Below, piece by piece: positions 8,406-17,491 of a stretch of DNA of 57,791 nucleotides. The notes below the pieces were generated by a model. It was not told the DNA's origin. It saw nothing but the letters and a program-made list of their open reading frames with translations, and did no database searches. Position numbers and translations under genes: made by a program. Positions within the stretch are counted from its first letter, which is position 1; each line of letters begins with the position of its first letter. The DNA comes from Bacteroidia bacterium. GTDB lineage: Bacteria; Bacteroidota; Bacteroidia; Bacteroidales; VadinHA17. Where the stretch lies: positions 1 through 57,791 of the forward strand of contig JAPLED010000120.1 in the NCBI GenBank assembly GCA_026391475.1. The letters are read 5' to 3'.

Positions 8406-9572
8406 TTAAGAATCGGTTTCATTGCCCGTCTCCTCATTTTCCCTGGCAGGAATTTGAGTTTTTCTACCCATATTTTCAGATGACAGGCTGGAAGTGATCT
8501 TCTGTACTGCCTTAAAATTATAAAAAAACTCCTTTGCAAAAACTCTCATAACCGTATAGGCAGGTATCCCTAAAATCATTCCCGGAATCCCTGCTGCAAA
8601 TCCTGAAGCAAGTACAACAACGAATATTTCGAGAGGGTGAGCCTTGACGCTATTGGAGAAAATAACAGGCTGAAATACAATATTATCAATCAGATGTGTA
8701 ATTGCCTCAACTATTATCATATATGTAACGAGAGGTCCAAAATCCTGATTAATGTGTGAAGCAACTCCCATTATAATCGCTATAAACAAACCAATCCATG
8801 GACCAACATATGGAATAACATTTAAAATTCCGAGGATAAGCCCCATAACAAGAGCCTGTTGAAAATCGATACCTGCAATAGTCATTCCTATTGTAATAAG
8901 TATCATTATGCAGGTGCTTTGTATCACAATTCCTATAAAATATCTTGTAAGAAGTCTTTTTATTGAATACAAAGCCCGTATTACATTATCAACATATTTA
9001 TCCGGCACCCACATTAATATTGATTCAAAGAACAAACGTTGGTCCTTAAGGAAGAAAAATGTGATAAATGTAATTGAGAATATTGCAACCAGAATGTTTC
9101 CAAGGATACCCATAATTGAACCCAGAAAATTCTGTATCATGTTAACATTTAATACTTCTGATACTTTAGCCGCAATATAATCCTGAATAGAAAGTTCATC
9201 TGTGATATCTTTGTTAAAAGCTCTGAAAAGATTCTCAACCCTATTAATAGGATCTTCAATATACTGAACAATTTTTTCGCTTGGGATGGACGAAAAATAG
9301 TGAATCTGCGTAGTCACAAGAGGGACGAAAATAACAAAAAACAGTATGATAATTCCCCAGATAATAGCGAGGGTGAGCAGAGCACTGAGCGGCCGGGGAA
9401 AAAACCATTTCTTTATCCGGATTCTGCAAAACAGATCTACAAGAGGGCGCCCCATTATAGATAAAACCCCTGACACTAATATGTACACAACAATATTCCG
9501 GAAATACCAGACACAAGCCAAAAGCAGCAAAATTCCAAAAAAGATAAGAATGTTTCTTAACGTTGCTTTCAT
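8406..9572 (-). CDS. AI-2E family transporter / permease
   Basis: Multi-pass membrane protein of the AI-2 exporter superfamily (PerM/TqsA-like). About eight hydrophobic segments are seen, with the family signature region GLILGILNVIPYVGPWIGLF near residues 245-264 and the C-terminal LASGFAAGIPGMILGIPAYTVMRV. The tail is hydrophilic. Substrates of this family vary and include autoinducer-2, indole and Na+/H+ exchange, so no cargo is assigned. It lies 54 bp upstream of the DUF4492-cydAB genes on the same strand and might share a transcript. Confidence 0.86.
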   Translation of the reverse strand: MKATLRNILIFFGILLLLACVWYFRNIVVYILVSGVLSIMGRPLVDLFCRIRIKKWFFPRPLSALLTLAIIWGIIILFFVIFVPLVTTQIHYFSSIPSEKIVQYIEDPINRVENLFRAFNKDITDELSIQDYIAAKVSEVLNVNMIQNFLGSIMGILGNILVAIFSITFITFFFLKDQRLFFESILMWVPDKYVDNVIRALYSIKRLLTRYFIGIVIQSTCIMILITIGMTIAGIDFQQALVMGLILGILNVIPYVGPWIGLFIAIIMGVASHINQDFGPLVTYMIIVEAITHLIDNIVFQPVIFSNSVKAHPLEIFVVVLASGFAAGIPGMILGIPAYTVMRVFAKEFFYNFKAVQKITSSLSSENMGRKTQIPARENEETGNETDS

Positions 9573-9801
9573 TGTAAAAGAAATTTCTTTCTACAAACCT
9601 AATCCAAATTTTTTAAATTCCCCAAAAATATGTTTTGCGAACATGAAATCTCCTCTAAGTCCCGGAAATTAATTAATTTACAAAATGCCATATTGTCCGT
9701 ATATATTTTAATTATTCGGCCATTATGTCTGTTTTTGTTATTTGGAACAGAGTTTGAAAATATTCATTCGCAACAAATAAATTATGTTAAACTTAAAAAA
9801 T

Positions 9802-9807
9802 AGGAGG
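9802..9807 (+). promoter_or_regulatory. Strong Shine-Dalgarno site (AGGAGG) for the Hsp20 gene
   Basis: AGGAGG stands 8 bases before the ATG at 9816. Strong Shine-Dalgarno sites are rare in Bacteroidia, whose ribosomes hide the 16S anti-SD, and most genes in this window lack one. It fixes the start of this gene. Confidence 0.75.
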
Positions 9808-9815
9808 ACAAAGCC

Positions 9816-10241
9816 ATGTTACCAACAATTACCAAAAGAAGTTTCAGGCCATTTTACATGCCGAATCTTTTTGATGACGATTTTTTCCCTGCTTTCCAGA
9901 ATAGGACCAGCTCAATGCCGGCTGTAAACATCAGGGAAGATGAAAAGAATTACATTCTTGAACTTGCTGTTCCGGGGATTGATAAGAAAGATCTGAAAAT
10001 AGATATAAATGAGGATGTTCTTACAATCTCTTCTGAAACCAAAATTGAAACAGAGGAAAACAAAGATGGGTACAAGAGAAAAGAGTTCAGCTATTCATCT
10101 TTCTGCAGAAGTTTTTACATTCCTGAAAATGTGAACAGGGATAATATTGAAGCAAATTACAAAGATGGAATTCTAACTATAGGACTTCCCAAACAGGAGG
10201 TAGAAAAGAATAATATCACAAGACAGGTTAAAATTTCATAA
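9816..10241 (+). CDS. Small heat-shock protein, Hsp20/alpha-crystallin family
   Basis: ATP-independent chaperone that holds unfolding proteins for refolding by DnaK/ClpB. The 141-residue protein has a short N-terminal arm (FRPFYMPNLFDDDFF), an alpha-crystallin domain from about residue 38 (VNIREDEKNYILELAVPG) to 135, the conserved YKDGILTIGLPK ending with the core G-I-L motif, and a short tail with an I-x-I-like end. It is a single-gene unit: a strong SD upstream and an intrinsic terminator right after the stop. Confidence 0.93.
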   Translation: MLPTITKRSFRPFYMPNLFDDDFFPAFQNRTSSMPAVNIREDEKNYILELAVPGIDKKDLKIDINEDVLTISSETKIETEENKDGYKRKEFSYSSFCRSFYIPENVNRDNIEANYKDGILTIGLPKQEVEKNNITRQVKIS

Positions 10242-10251
10242 TTTTTCTACA

Positions 10252-10280
10252 AAAAATCCCGGTTAATTACCGGGATTTTT
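10252..10280. terminator. Bidirectional terminator between hsp20 and flavodiiron gene
   Basis: AAAAATCCCGG (10252-10262) pairs exactly with CCGGGATTTTT (10270-10280) across a 7-base loop. Both strands end in a T run, so it can stop both convergent genes. The stop codon of the flavodiiron gene (10263-10265) lies in the loop itself. Confidence 0.88.
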
Positions 10281-11507
10281 TATCTGACTACATTCTTCAA
10301 TGAATTTCCTGGAAAATTTTCTTCCGAAATCTTTTAAAAATTCCTTTTTGGAGCCACCGGGAAAAAATTTAAAGGCTGCAGTTTCTTCAAATACCTTAAA
10401 TTTAAGGAGACGCAGGTTTTCGAGTATTATCTTTGGCGCTTCGCCGCTCCAACCGTACGATCCGAAAGCACCACCGGATTTACCCTTGTCTCGTAGTGGA
10501 TTTATTAAAGCAAATAACTTATATACCGGGAGTAATGTATTCTGATTAATGGTCGGAGAACCAATAAGTATAGCGTCAGCAGCGATTATTTTTGATTCCA
10601 ACTCTTCAGAAGTAATATTTTCGATATCTGCAATATCTACATTCATACCATCAGTCTCAAGGATTCCGGAAGCAATATACTCTGCTGCTTCCTTAGTATA
10701 ACCATAAGCCGATATATAAGTTATCAGTATTTTCCTATGATCCTTCTCCGTTACAAGCTTCAAATATTCATTCGCATATTTTTCTGATAACTCTATTGCT
10801 TTTCTGCTGTTGTTACTATGGATTGGACCATGACCGGGACAAATAAAATCAAAATCAAGAGGTTTTATCTTATCAATAGCTTTCAGCATAAACCTGCTGA
10901 ATGGTTTCATGATAACGTTAAAGTAGTATTTAAATGTTTCTGCGTATATTTCAGAGAAATCACTAAACATTTCAGATGAGCAATAATGTGCCCCAAAAGA
11001 ATCGCAAGTAAACAAAATCTTATCCTCCACAAGCAGAGTAAATATCGAATCGGGCCAATGAAGGTTCGGAGCCGAAATGAATCTCAGGGTTTTATTCCCG
11101 AGGTCCAGGATGTCACCATCTTTTACTACTACCGATTTAAAGGGTTCATTAACAATATCTTCCAGATACCTGATTGCATTCCCACTACCAACAATAGTAG
11201 CTGAAGGTACCAGATCAAGAAGAAGCCTGAGACTTCCGGAATGATCTGGTTCGGTATGATCAAGAATAATATACTGAATCTCTTCTAGTTTTGTAACTGA
11301 CCTTAGTTTTTTCAGATAAGTTTCACTGAATTTTTCTTTTGCAACCTCAATAATTGCCTTCTTTTCAGCATTTATAAAATAAGAATTATAAGTTGTTCCA
11401 TAATTAGTATTCATCACTATATCAAAAGTCCTGATGTCATAATCAAGTACCCCGATCCATTTAACATCACTTGTAACATCTATTATTTTATCATCTACCC
11501 TGCTCAT
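10263..11507 (-). CDS. fprA: Flavodiiron protein (A-type flavoprotein, FprA family)
   Basis: Reduces O2 to water or NO to N2O, protecting anaerobic enzymes. The N-terminal metallo-beta-lactamase-like domain carries the diiron ligands: HTEPDH (H-x-E-x-D-H), a His in NLHWPD, the Asp in FTCDSFG and the His in CPGHGPIH. From about residue 255 a flavodoxin domain begins (ILITYISAYGYTKEAAEYIA, the FMN phosphate loop, then GSPTINQNTLLP and GSYGWSGEA). At 414 residues it is the basic two-domain form without a rubredoxin extension. It lies 14 bp downstream of psd on the same strand. Confidence 0.93.
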   Translation of the reverse strand: MSRVDDKIIDVTSDVKWIGVLDYDIRTFDIVMNTNYGTTYNSYFINAEKKAIIEVAKEKFSETYLKKLRSVTKLEEIQYIILDHTEPDHSGSLRLLLDLVPSATIVGSGNAIRYLEDIVNEPFKSVVVKDGDILDLGNKTLRFISAPNLHWPDSIFTLLVEDKILFTCDSFGAHYCSSEMFSDFSEIYAETFKYYFNVIMKPFSRFMLKAIDKIKPLDFDFICPGHGPIHSNNSRKAIELSEKYANEYLKLVTEKDHRKILITYISAYGYTKEAAEYIASGILETDGMNVDIADIENITSEELESKIIAADAILIGSPTINQNTLLPVYKLFALINPLRDKGKSGGAFGSYGWSGEAPKIILENLRLLKFKVFEETAAFKFFPGGSKKEFLKDFGRKFSRKFIEECSQIKNPGN

Positions 11508-11521
11508 ATTATCAATAATTT

Positions 11522-12184
11522 TCAGATTTTAGCTATTATACTCTTATTTGCCTTCACCTGTTGAAGGATTGGGATCTCAACTTCAGTTCCAAGCGGTAAA
11601 AAAACATCTACCCTCGATCCGAATTTAATGAATCCCAGTTCATCACCCTGCATAACATTCTGATTTTCTTTTGCATAAGTTACTATTCTCCGGGCAACTG
11701 CTCCGGCAATCTGCCTTAAAAGTATCTCCGTTCCTTCTTTTGTTTCAATAACGATTGTACTCCTTTCATTCAGCTCAGACGATTTCGGATGCCATGCAAC
11801 CATATTTTGTCCGGGATGATAACCAACATATTTAATCCTTCCCGATACCGGGTATCTGTTACTATGCATATTGAAAGGAGACATAAAAATTGAAATCTGC
11901 AAGCGCATATCCTTGAAATACTCGTTTTCCATTGTCTCTTCAATTACAACAACTTTCCCATCGGCAGGAGCATAAATAAGTCCCGGATCAGGTTGCATTG
12001 TTCTTGCCGGCAGCCGGAAGAAAAAGAGTACAAAAATATAAAACATTAATGAGCAGATAATAAATGCCCATCGTACAAGTTCCAGATCTACCCAGATGAC
12101 ATTAACGATGACATTCAGAATCAGCAATGCCATAAAGCCGAAAAATAAAATCTTATATCCTTCCTTATGAATATGAATCCTCAT
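11522..12184 (-). CDS. psd: Phosphatidylserine decarboxylase (short form)
   Basis: Pyruvoyl-dependent decarboxylase that makes phosphatidylethanolamine. The 220-residue protein is the short Psd type. Two membrane segments open it, followed by YAPADGKVVVIEE, the conserved SPFNMHSNRYPVSG, and the C-terminal FIKFGSRVDVFLP, where Gly-Ser is the self-cleavage site and the Ser becomes the pyruvoyl group. It lies between cdsA and the flavodiiron gene on the same strand and acts downstream of the PssA encoded at 4.4 kb. Confidence 0.93.
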   Translation of the reverse strand: MRIHIHKEGYKILFFGFMALLILNVIVNVIWVDLELVRWAFIICSLMFYIFVLFFFRLPARTMQPDPGLIYAPADGKVVVIEETMENEYFKDMRLQISIFMSPFNMHSNRYPVSGRIKYVGYHPGQNMVAWHPKSSELNERSTIVIETKEGTEILLRQIAGAVARRIVTYAKENQNVMQGDELGFIKFGSRVDVFLPLGTEVEIPILQQVKANKSIIAKI

Positions 12185-12223
12185 TTCTATGAAATTTGCA
12201 CAAAACTAATCAAGTCCTGCCAA

Positions 12224-13066
12224 TCATCCAAAAACTGATATAAAAAGATATACCAGCGGGAAAGATATTATTGCACTGTCGAACCGATCGAGAAATCCAC
12301 CATGACCAGGCATGATCGTTCCGGAATCCTTAACGCCAATGCTTCTTTTCAGCATTGATTCTGCCAGATCTCCATACGTACCTGCTACCGAAACAATTAC
12401 AGCAATAATTACCCAGTGAGTTTTATCAACTACACCCAGCCAACCCGAAAGCAACCAGGCAATCAGAGCAGCTATTATTAAACCTCCAAAAAAACCTTCC
12501 CATGTTTTCTTAGGAGAGATCCGCTCCATCAACTTGTGTCGACCGAAAGACACACCCGTCAGGTACGCTCCGGTATCATTTGCCCATATAAGAATAAAGA
12601 ACCCGATAATAATTCCGGGTGAAAATGAGATGCTTTCATGAGGAAGTAATGAATTGAGACCTGTTCGGGAAAATGCTGAAAATGGGAACATTGAAAACGG
12701 TATTGCAGTATAAAGCACTGAAAAAAAGGTATGCGCCAGTGAGTCAAATGGTTTCTCCTGTTTCCTGTAGAGCTCCATAACTATAATTATTAACATCATT
12801 GGTATCAGAACCAGAAAGGAGTTTTTTGGTATCACTCCGAAAGCGATCAGTGTTGATATGACATAGGCTGTAACCCCCGTAACAATTCCCGGAACCATTT
12901 GTGGCCTGACGCCGGTGTTCCTGATCAAAGAGTAATACTCATACTGGGTACCGATGAGCATAACGAGGCCGGTCAGAAAAAAGGAGACGGGATGAAGCCA
13001 GAACCCTCCCATTACGAATATCACTATCCATGCTCCGGTTAAGGTTCGTCTGAAAAAATTATTCAA
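12224..13066 (-). CDS. cdsA: Phosphatidate cytidylyltransferase
   Basis: Makes CDP-diacylglycerol from phosphatidic acid and CTP, the shared precursor of phospholipids. The 280-residue membrane protein has about eight hydrophobic helices and the CdsA signature near the C-terminus: SMLKRSIGVKDSG then MPGHGGFLDRFDS. It follows ftsH by 12 bp and precedes psd by 39 bp, so rsfS-ftsH-cdsA-psd looks like one transcription unit. Confidence 0.94.
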   Translation of the reverse strand: MNNFFRRTLTGAWIVIFVMGGFWLHPVSFFLTGLVMLIGTQYEYYSLIRNTGVRPQMVPGIVTGVTAYVISTLIAFGVIPKNSFLVLIPMMLIIIVMELYRKQEKPFDSLAHTFFSVLYTAIPFSMFPFSAFSRTGLNSLLPHESISFSPGIIIGFFILIWANDTGAYLTGVSFGRHKLMERISPKKTWEGFFGGLIIAALIAWLLSGWLGVVDKTHWVIIAVIVSVAGTYGDLAESMLKRSIGVKDSGTIMPGHGGFLDRFDSAIISFPLVYLFISVFG

Positions 13067-13078
13067 AATTTCAGTTTA

Positions 13079-15136
13079 TTATTCTTTACCTTTTATTTTT
13101 GCCTTTTTCACAGTTTTTTCAGGAGTCGCAGCTTCTGTGACAGCTTCTGTCTGCTTTGATTTGGCTTCAGCTTCTCTCTCTTCCTTCAACACATCAGCTT
13201 TTCTCTTTCCAAAAATTCTTTCAAGATCTTCGCTGAATATTACCTCTTTCTCAAGAAGAAGCTCTGCAAGCTCCGTAAGTCCTTTCATATTATTTTTGAG
13301 AACTTCCTTTGCCCTTATATACGACTCTGCAATTATCAGGTTAACCTCCTGGTCGATAAGCTCTGCTGTCTTCTCACTATATGGCTTTGTAAATCCGAAA
13401 TCAGATTGCCCCGATGAATCATAAAAACTTATATTACCAATCTTTTCGCTCATTCCGAAAAAGGAGACCATGGCATAAGCCTGTTTAGTAATTTTCTCGA
13501 GGTCGCTCAGCGCACCTGTTGAAATTTTTCCGAAGATAAGTTCTTCAGAAGCTCTGCCTCCAAGGGCATACGCCATTTCATCGAGAATCTGTTCGCGTGT
13601 GGTAAGTTGCCGTTCTTCAGGAAGGTACCATGCGGCACCAAGTGTTTTTCCGCGCGGGATAATGGTTACTTTAAAAAGAGGGCTTGCATGTTCAAGATGC
13701 CAGCTTACAGTAGCGTGTCCAGCTTCATGATACGCTATTGTCTTTTTCTCAACCATTGAAATGATCTTGCTTTTCCTTTCCAGACCACCAACAATACGGT
13801 CGATAGCATCAAGGAAATCCTGCTTTTCAACAACAGTTTTGTTTTTCCTTGCTGCGATAAGGGCCGATTCGTTACAAACATTAGCAATATCAGCGCCTGA
13901 AAAACCTGGTGTCTGCTTGGCCATGAAGCCTATATCAAAACCTTTTTCAAGTTTTATTGGACGAAGGTGAACTTTAAATATAGCTTCCCTTTCGGTAAGA
14001 TCAGGCAGTTCAACATGGATCTGACGGTCAAACCGGCCTGCACGCAGCAGAGCCCTGTCAAGGATATCAGCCCTGTTAGTGGCAGCAAGAATAATCACGC
14101 CCATATTCGTCCCGAAACCGTCCATCTCAGTAAGGAGCTGGTTAAGAGTGTTTTCGCGCTCATCGTTTGATCCGAAATTTGCATTACGCCCTCTTGCACG
14201 ACCCACTGCATCTATCTCATCAATAAAGACAATACATGGGGCTTTTTCTTTTGCCTGTTTGAAAAGGTCCCTGACCCTCGATGCACCCACACCGACAAAC
14301 ATTTCAACGAAATCGGATCCGGAAATGGAAAAGAAAGGCACATTTGCTTCACCGGCAACAGCTTTGGCAAGCATCGTTTTGCCTGTTCCGGGAGGGCCTA
14401 TTAACAGAGCACCTTTTGGAATTTTACCTCCAAGGCTGGTATATTTCTTAGGATTCTTAAGAAAATCAACGATTTCCATAACCTCTGTTTTGGCCTCTTC
14501 GAGACCGGCAACATCGTTGAAGGTTAACTTAACATTTGTATCTTTATCAAAAATTTGTGCACGTGATTTACCAACACTGAAAATACCTCCTGCTCCACCA
14601 GCTCCACCTCCTGACATACGTTTCATGAGAAACAGCCACAAAATAATAAGTAATGCAGGAAACAGCAGCCATGAGAGTGCGTCAAGTAAATAATTTTTAC
14701 GGTTTATAAATTCAGGATCAGGGGGTTCTTTATCGGCATAACCTGCACTCTTCTTAGTCTCTGTGATGAAAGGTTCAAAACTGCTGATATCCCCTATATT
14801 ATATGTAAAATTTGGTTTGGGTACTGACATCCCGAAACCAGTACCGGGTTTTGGTAGTTTGGCATATTTTTCCGATTCCAGGGCCTTCTTGTTAAGGTAA
14901 AACTCAGCATATTCCTTATTAACCACAATTATTTTTTCAATTTCGTGATTAGCGATCATATCCTTGATTTCGCTTTTAGTTGTTTTCTGAGCTGGTTTCC
15001 CACCGTTGAGTAATGAAAAAAGAATAAGAGATACAGCGAGGACTGCAAAAATCCAGTTGGTATTAAAACGGGGTTTAATAGTTTTATCAGGTTTTTTCTC
15101 TGTTCCCTGATTATTATTAGTCGTATTTTCTGTCAT
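13079..15136 (-). CDS. ftsH: ATP-dependent zinc metalloprotease FtsH
   Basis: Membrane-anchored AAA+ protease for membrane protein quality control and regulated turnover. Two transmembrane helices (about residues 28-43 and 153-171) flank a periplasmic domain. The AAA module has Walker A GPPGTGKT at 247-254, Walker B IVFIDEID, and the second region of homology [21 protein letters not shown]. The protease domain has the zinc site HEAGH. The Lys/Glu-rich C-terminal tail is typical. At 685 residues it is close to family length. Genes upstream (rsfS) and downstream (cdsA) are on the same strand with 11-12 bp gaps. Confidence 0.97.
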   Translation of the reverse strand: MTENTTNNNQGTEKKPDKTIKPRFNTNWIFAVLAVSLILFSLLNGGKPAQKTTKSEIKDMIANHEIEKIIVVNKEYAEFYLNKKALESEKYAKLPKPGTGFGMSVPKPNFTYNIGDISSFEPFITETKKSAGYADKEPPDPEFINRKNYLLDALSWLLFPALLIILWLFLMKRMSGGGAGGAGGIFSVGKSRAQIFDKDTNVKLTFNDVAGLEEAKTEVMEIVDFLKNPKKYTSLGGKIPKGALLIGPPGTGKTMLAKAVAGEANVPFFSISGSDFVEMFVGVGASRVRDLFKQAKEKAPCIVFIDEIDAVGRARGRNANFGSNDERENTLNQLLTEMDGFGTNMGVIILAATNRADILDRALLRAGRFDRQIHVELPDLTEREAIFKVHLRPIKLEKGFDIGFMAKQTPGFSGADIANVCNESALIAARKNKTVVEKQDFLDAIDRIVGGLERKSKIISMVEKKTIAYHEAGHATVSWHLEHASPLFKVTIIPRGKTLGAAWYLPEERQLTTREQILDEMAYALGGRASEELIFGKISTGALSDLEKITKQAYAMVSFFGMSEKIGNISFYDSSGQSDFGFTKPYSEKTAELIDQEVNLIIAESYIRAKEVLKNNMKGLTELAELLLEKEVIFSEDLERIFGKRKADVLKEEREAEAKSKQTEAVTEAATPEKTVKKAKIKGKE

Positions 15137-15147
15137 AATTATTTAGC

Positions 15148-15525
15148 TTACTGTAGTTTATCTTCCATAGCTTCAATAGTGGCATCAGCCCAAAGCGACT
15201 CAAGACTATAAAAATTCCTGTATTCCTCAAGGAAAACATGAACAATTACATTACTATAATCCAGAAGTACCCAGAAACAATTGTCGAGCCCTTCAACGTG
15301 TAATGGTTTCTCACCTGATTCTTTTCGTACAGTGTCATCTACTGAATCGTAAATTGCACTGACCTGTGTTCCGGAAGGGGCACTACAAATAACAAAATAA
15401 TCCGTAATTCTGTTTTCAAGTTTCCTTAAATCAATTTTCAGAACATTCTGTCCTTTCTTTTCAAAAATTCCCTTTATAACGCTACTTAAAAGGACTTCAG
15501 CCCCGTCAGATCTTTTCTTCATCAA
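15148..15525 (-). CDS. rsfS: Ribosomal silencing factor RsfS
   Basis: RsfS binds ribosomal protein L14 and blocks subunit joining when nutrients are low. The 125-residue protein carries the Iojap/DUF143 fold, with DLRKLENRITDYFVICSAPSGTQVSAI in the first half, HVEGLDNCFWVLLDYSNVIVHVF in the second, and the YSLESLWADA end. Length is normal. First gene of the run into ftsH, cdsA and psd. Confidence 0.92.
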   Translation of the reverse strand: MMKKRSDGAEVLLSSVIKGIFEKKGQNVLKIDLRKLENRITDYFVICSAPSGTQVSAIYDSVDDTVRKESGEKPLHVEGLDNCFWVLLDYSNVIVHVFLEEYRNFYSLESLWADATIEAMEDKLQ

Positions 15526-15550
15526 TATTTATCAGTTTGATTTTAAGTCG

Positions 15551-15579
15551 CAAAAGTACCACTTTTATCTGTATTTTTG
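15551..15579. promoter_or_regulatory. Divergent -7 elements for rsfS and birA
   Basis: On the minus strand TACTTTTG (15558-15551) stands about 26 bases before rsfS, and on the plus strand TATTTTTG (15572-15579) about 100 bases before birA. Both fit the Bacteroidota TAnnTTTG consensus. No -33 TTTG at 19-21 bases was found for either, so they are supported by the -7 match and position only. Confidence 0.4.
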
Positions 15580-15678
15580 TAACAGTAAACCTCTTTTTGC
15601 AATTTCAATGCCAATATCCACCACAAAGTAGGGCCACAGGGTTAAAAAGACCTTAAATTAATTAACTATCTGATAATC

Positions 15679-16419
15679 ATGATAATAGGATCAAAACTAT
15701 TTTTTTTTGATAATCTGCCATCGACAAATACTCATACTGCTCACCTTTTAAAAAGTAATGACCTTCCGGAAGGAGCTATCGTTTATACCAATTATCAATC
15801 AGCAGGCAGGGGACAGATGGGCAATAAATGGGAAAGCGAAGATGGTAAAAACTTATTAATCAGCATAGTACTATTCCCTTCAATGATAAATCCGGCCGAT
15901 CAGTTCTTTATTTCGATGACAGTCTCGCTTGGGATTTGTGATTTTTTGAAGAGATATATTTCTGTTTGTGCAATAAAATGGCCGAATGACATTTATGTAA
16001 ACAATGACAAAATAGCAGGTATTTTAATTGAGAACTCCATTATGGACGATCAGATTGAAAACACAATTTCAGGAATCGGGCTTAATATTAATCAGGAGAA
16101 ATTTTTAAGTAACGCTCCCAATCCTGTTTCTTTGAGTTTATTAACAGGATCCAGCTACGATCTTGCTACATGTCTCAACCAGCTGGCTTCCGATCTTGAT
16201 AAAAGATATAAACAACTTATATCAGAACACTTTGCCGAAATTAAACATGAGTATGTTTCGCGACTTTACCGTTTGAATGAATTGAGTAAATACCGGGATC
16301 GATCTGGCTTATTTACCGGACGTATAATAACTGTTACTGACAATGGCAGGTTACAGATTGAAAGAGAACCCGGTAATATAAGCGAGTATTCTTTTAAAGA
16401 GGTCGATTTTATTCTTTAG
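15679..16419 (+). CDS. birA: Biotin--[acetyl-CoA carboxylase] ligase (BirA, no HTH domain)
   Basis: Activates biotin as biotinyl-AMP and attaches it to biotin carboxyl carrier proteins. The 246-residue protein has the ligase core: STNTH near residue 16, SAGRGQMGNKWES around 45-57 (the GRGR-like adenylate loop, here GRGQ), KWPNDIYVNNDKIAGILIE near 104-122 with the catalytic Lys, and GIGLNIN. The N-terminal winged-helix repressor domain of the E. coli protein is absent, so it should not regulate transcription. It overlaps the convergent SRPBCC gene by 11 bp. Confidence 0.92.
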   Translation: MIIGSKLFFFDNLPSTNTHTAHLLKSNDLPEGAIVYTNYQSAGRGQMGNKWESEDGKNLLISIVLFPSMINPADQFFISMTVSLGICDFLKRYISVCAIKWPNDIYVNNDKIAGILIENSIMDDQIENTISGIGLNINQEKFLSNAPNPVSLSLLTGSSYDLATCLNQLASDLDKRYKQLISEHFAEIKHEYVSRLYRLNELSKYRDRSGLFTGRIITVTDNGRLQIEREPGNISEYSFKEVDFIL

Positions 16420-16840
16420 TATCCTTCCAACCTCTGAAAACTTCCATTTCATATATAAGTTTTTCCATGAACTGTCCGATAGGTTTAGCTGCCATCATCT
16501 TCAGCATCGGGTTAAGATCTGCGTTCAGAGAAACTTTTACTTCAGCAGGGGTTTTTTTATTATCGGAGATATGCAAAACCAATGAAATGTCATTTTTTTT
16601 CAGGGCATTCCCGGTATAAACTACTTTAGTATACATCTCCTTTTCAGCAAGCCGGAAGCTTACAATTCCAAGCATTGGTATGCTTAAACAGACCGATTCT
16701 CTTTCAGCCTGCCAGTTTTTGACTGTCTCCTGAGGTATGAATTGTTCAAAGTTCCTGATATCTGTAACAAAATTAAATACCTCTTCTGCAGTGCATGATA
16801 ATTTGCCGGGTCTGCTTTCAAAATAAGACATATCATCCAT
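16409..16840 (-). CDS. SRPBCC-fold protein (START-like)
   Basis: A 143-residue protein with the polyketide cyclase / START-like pattern: FESRPGKLSCTAEEVFNFVTDIRNFEQFIP at the start, a beta-rich middle, and a C-terminal helix (MAAKPIGQFMEKLIYEMEVFRGW). These proteins bind hydrophobic ligands in a helix-grip cavity; the ligand is unknown. It lies 9 bp downstream of pyrE on the same strand, a common neighbour in Bacteroidota, but a role in pyrimidine metabolism does not follow from the sequence. Confidence 0.78.
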   Translation of the reverse strand: MDDMSYFESRPGKLSCTAEEVFNFVTDIRNFEQFIPQETVKNWQAERESVCLSIPMLGIVSFRLAEKEMYTKVVYTGNALKKNDISLVLHISDNKKTPAEVKVSLNADLNPMLKMMAAKPIGQFMEKLIYEMEVFRGWKDTKE

Positions 16841-16849
16841 AATTAGTTA

Positions 16850-17485
16850 CTATTTCGTTCCCCAGACTGAAGGATTGACTCTCCATTTTTTCAATGTTTC
16901 AACTTCAACCTGCCCAATATAGCCTGTTTCAACAGCAGTATCAACAAGTACTGAGTAGTTGCTCAGTGTATACAAAGCACAATTTTCAGCAGCAAATCCA
17001 TCTGATGCTTTTTTAAATTCGTAAGTAAATATTGCAACCATGCCCATAACATCACATCCGGCTTCCCTGAGGGCTCTGACTGCACTCAGGCTGCTGCCGC
17101 CGGTAGATATCAGATCCTCAACTACTACCACCTTCTGCCCAGGTTCATAATAACCTTCAATCTGGTTACCCAGACCATGTTCCTTTGCTCCTGACCTGAC
17201 ATAGATAAATGGCAACCCAAGTTTATCGGCGGCAAGGGCACCATGGGCTATTGCTCCTGTTGCAACGCCGGCTATCATTTCTGCCTCAGGGTAGAGTTCC
17301 CTGACAAGTACAGCAAAAGAATCGCGGATATATGACCTCACCTCAGGAAATGAGAGTGTTTTGCGATTATCGCAATAAATTGGGGACTTCCATCCCGAAG
17401 CCCATGTAAAAGGATTTGATGGTTGCAATTTAATTGCTTTTATTTGTAAAAGATATTCAGCTGTTTTTTTTGCGCTATTCTCCAT
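16850..17485 (-). CDS. pyrE: Orotate phosphoribosyltransferase
   Basis: Forms OMP from orotate and PRPP in pyrimidine synthesis. Landmarks are the N-terminal KLQPSNPFTWASGWKSPIYCDNR typical of Bacteroidota PyrE and the PRPP loop VVVVEDLISTGGSSLSAV near residues 113-130. I chose the ATG at 17485 (MENSAKKTAEYLL). An ATG at 17506 would add seven residues and overlap the divergent Nudix gene. With 17485 only six bases separate the two start codons, so the promoter of each must lie inside the other gene. Confidence 0.93.
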   Translation of the reverse strand: MENSAKKTAEYLLQIKAIKLQPSNPFTWASGWKSPIYCDNRKTLSFPEVRSYIRDSFAVLVRELYPEAEMIAGVATGAIAHGALAADKLGLPFIYVRSGAKEHGLGNQIEGYYEPGQKVVVVEDLISTGGSSLSAVRALREAGCDVMGMVAIFTYEFKKASDGFAAENCALYTLSNYSVLVDTAVETGYIGQVEVETLKKWRVNPSVWGTK

Positions 17486-17491
17486 AAGAAT

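Noticed and set aside
14079-14693. 204-codon plus-strand frame inside ftsH
   Set aside because: Antisense shadow of the AAA domain; low-complexity Ser/Pro/Ala content and no independent support.
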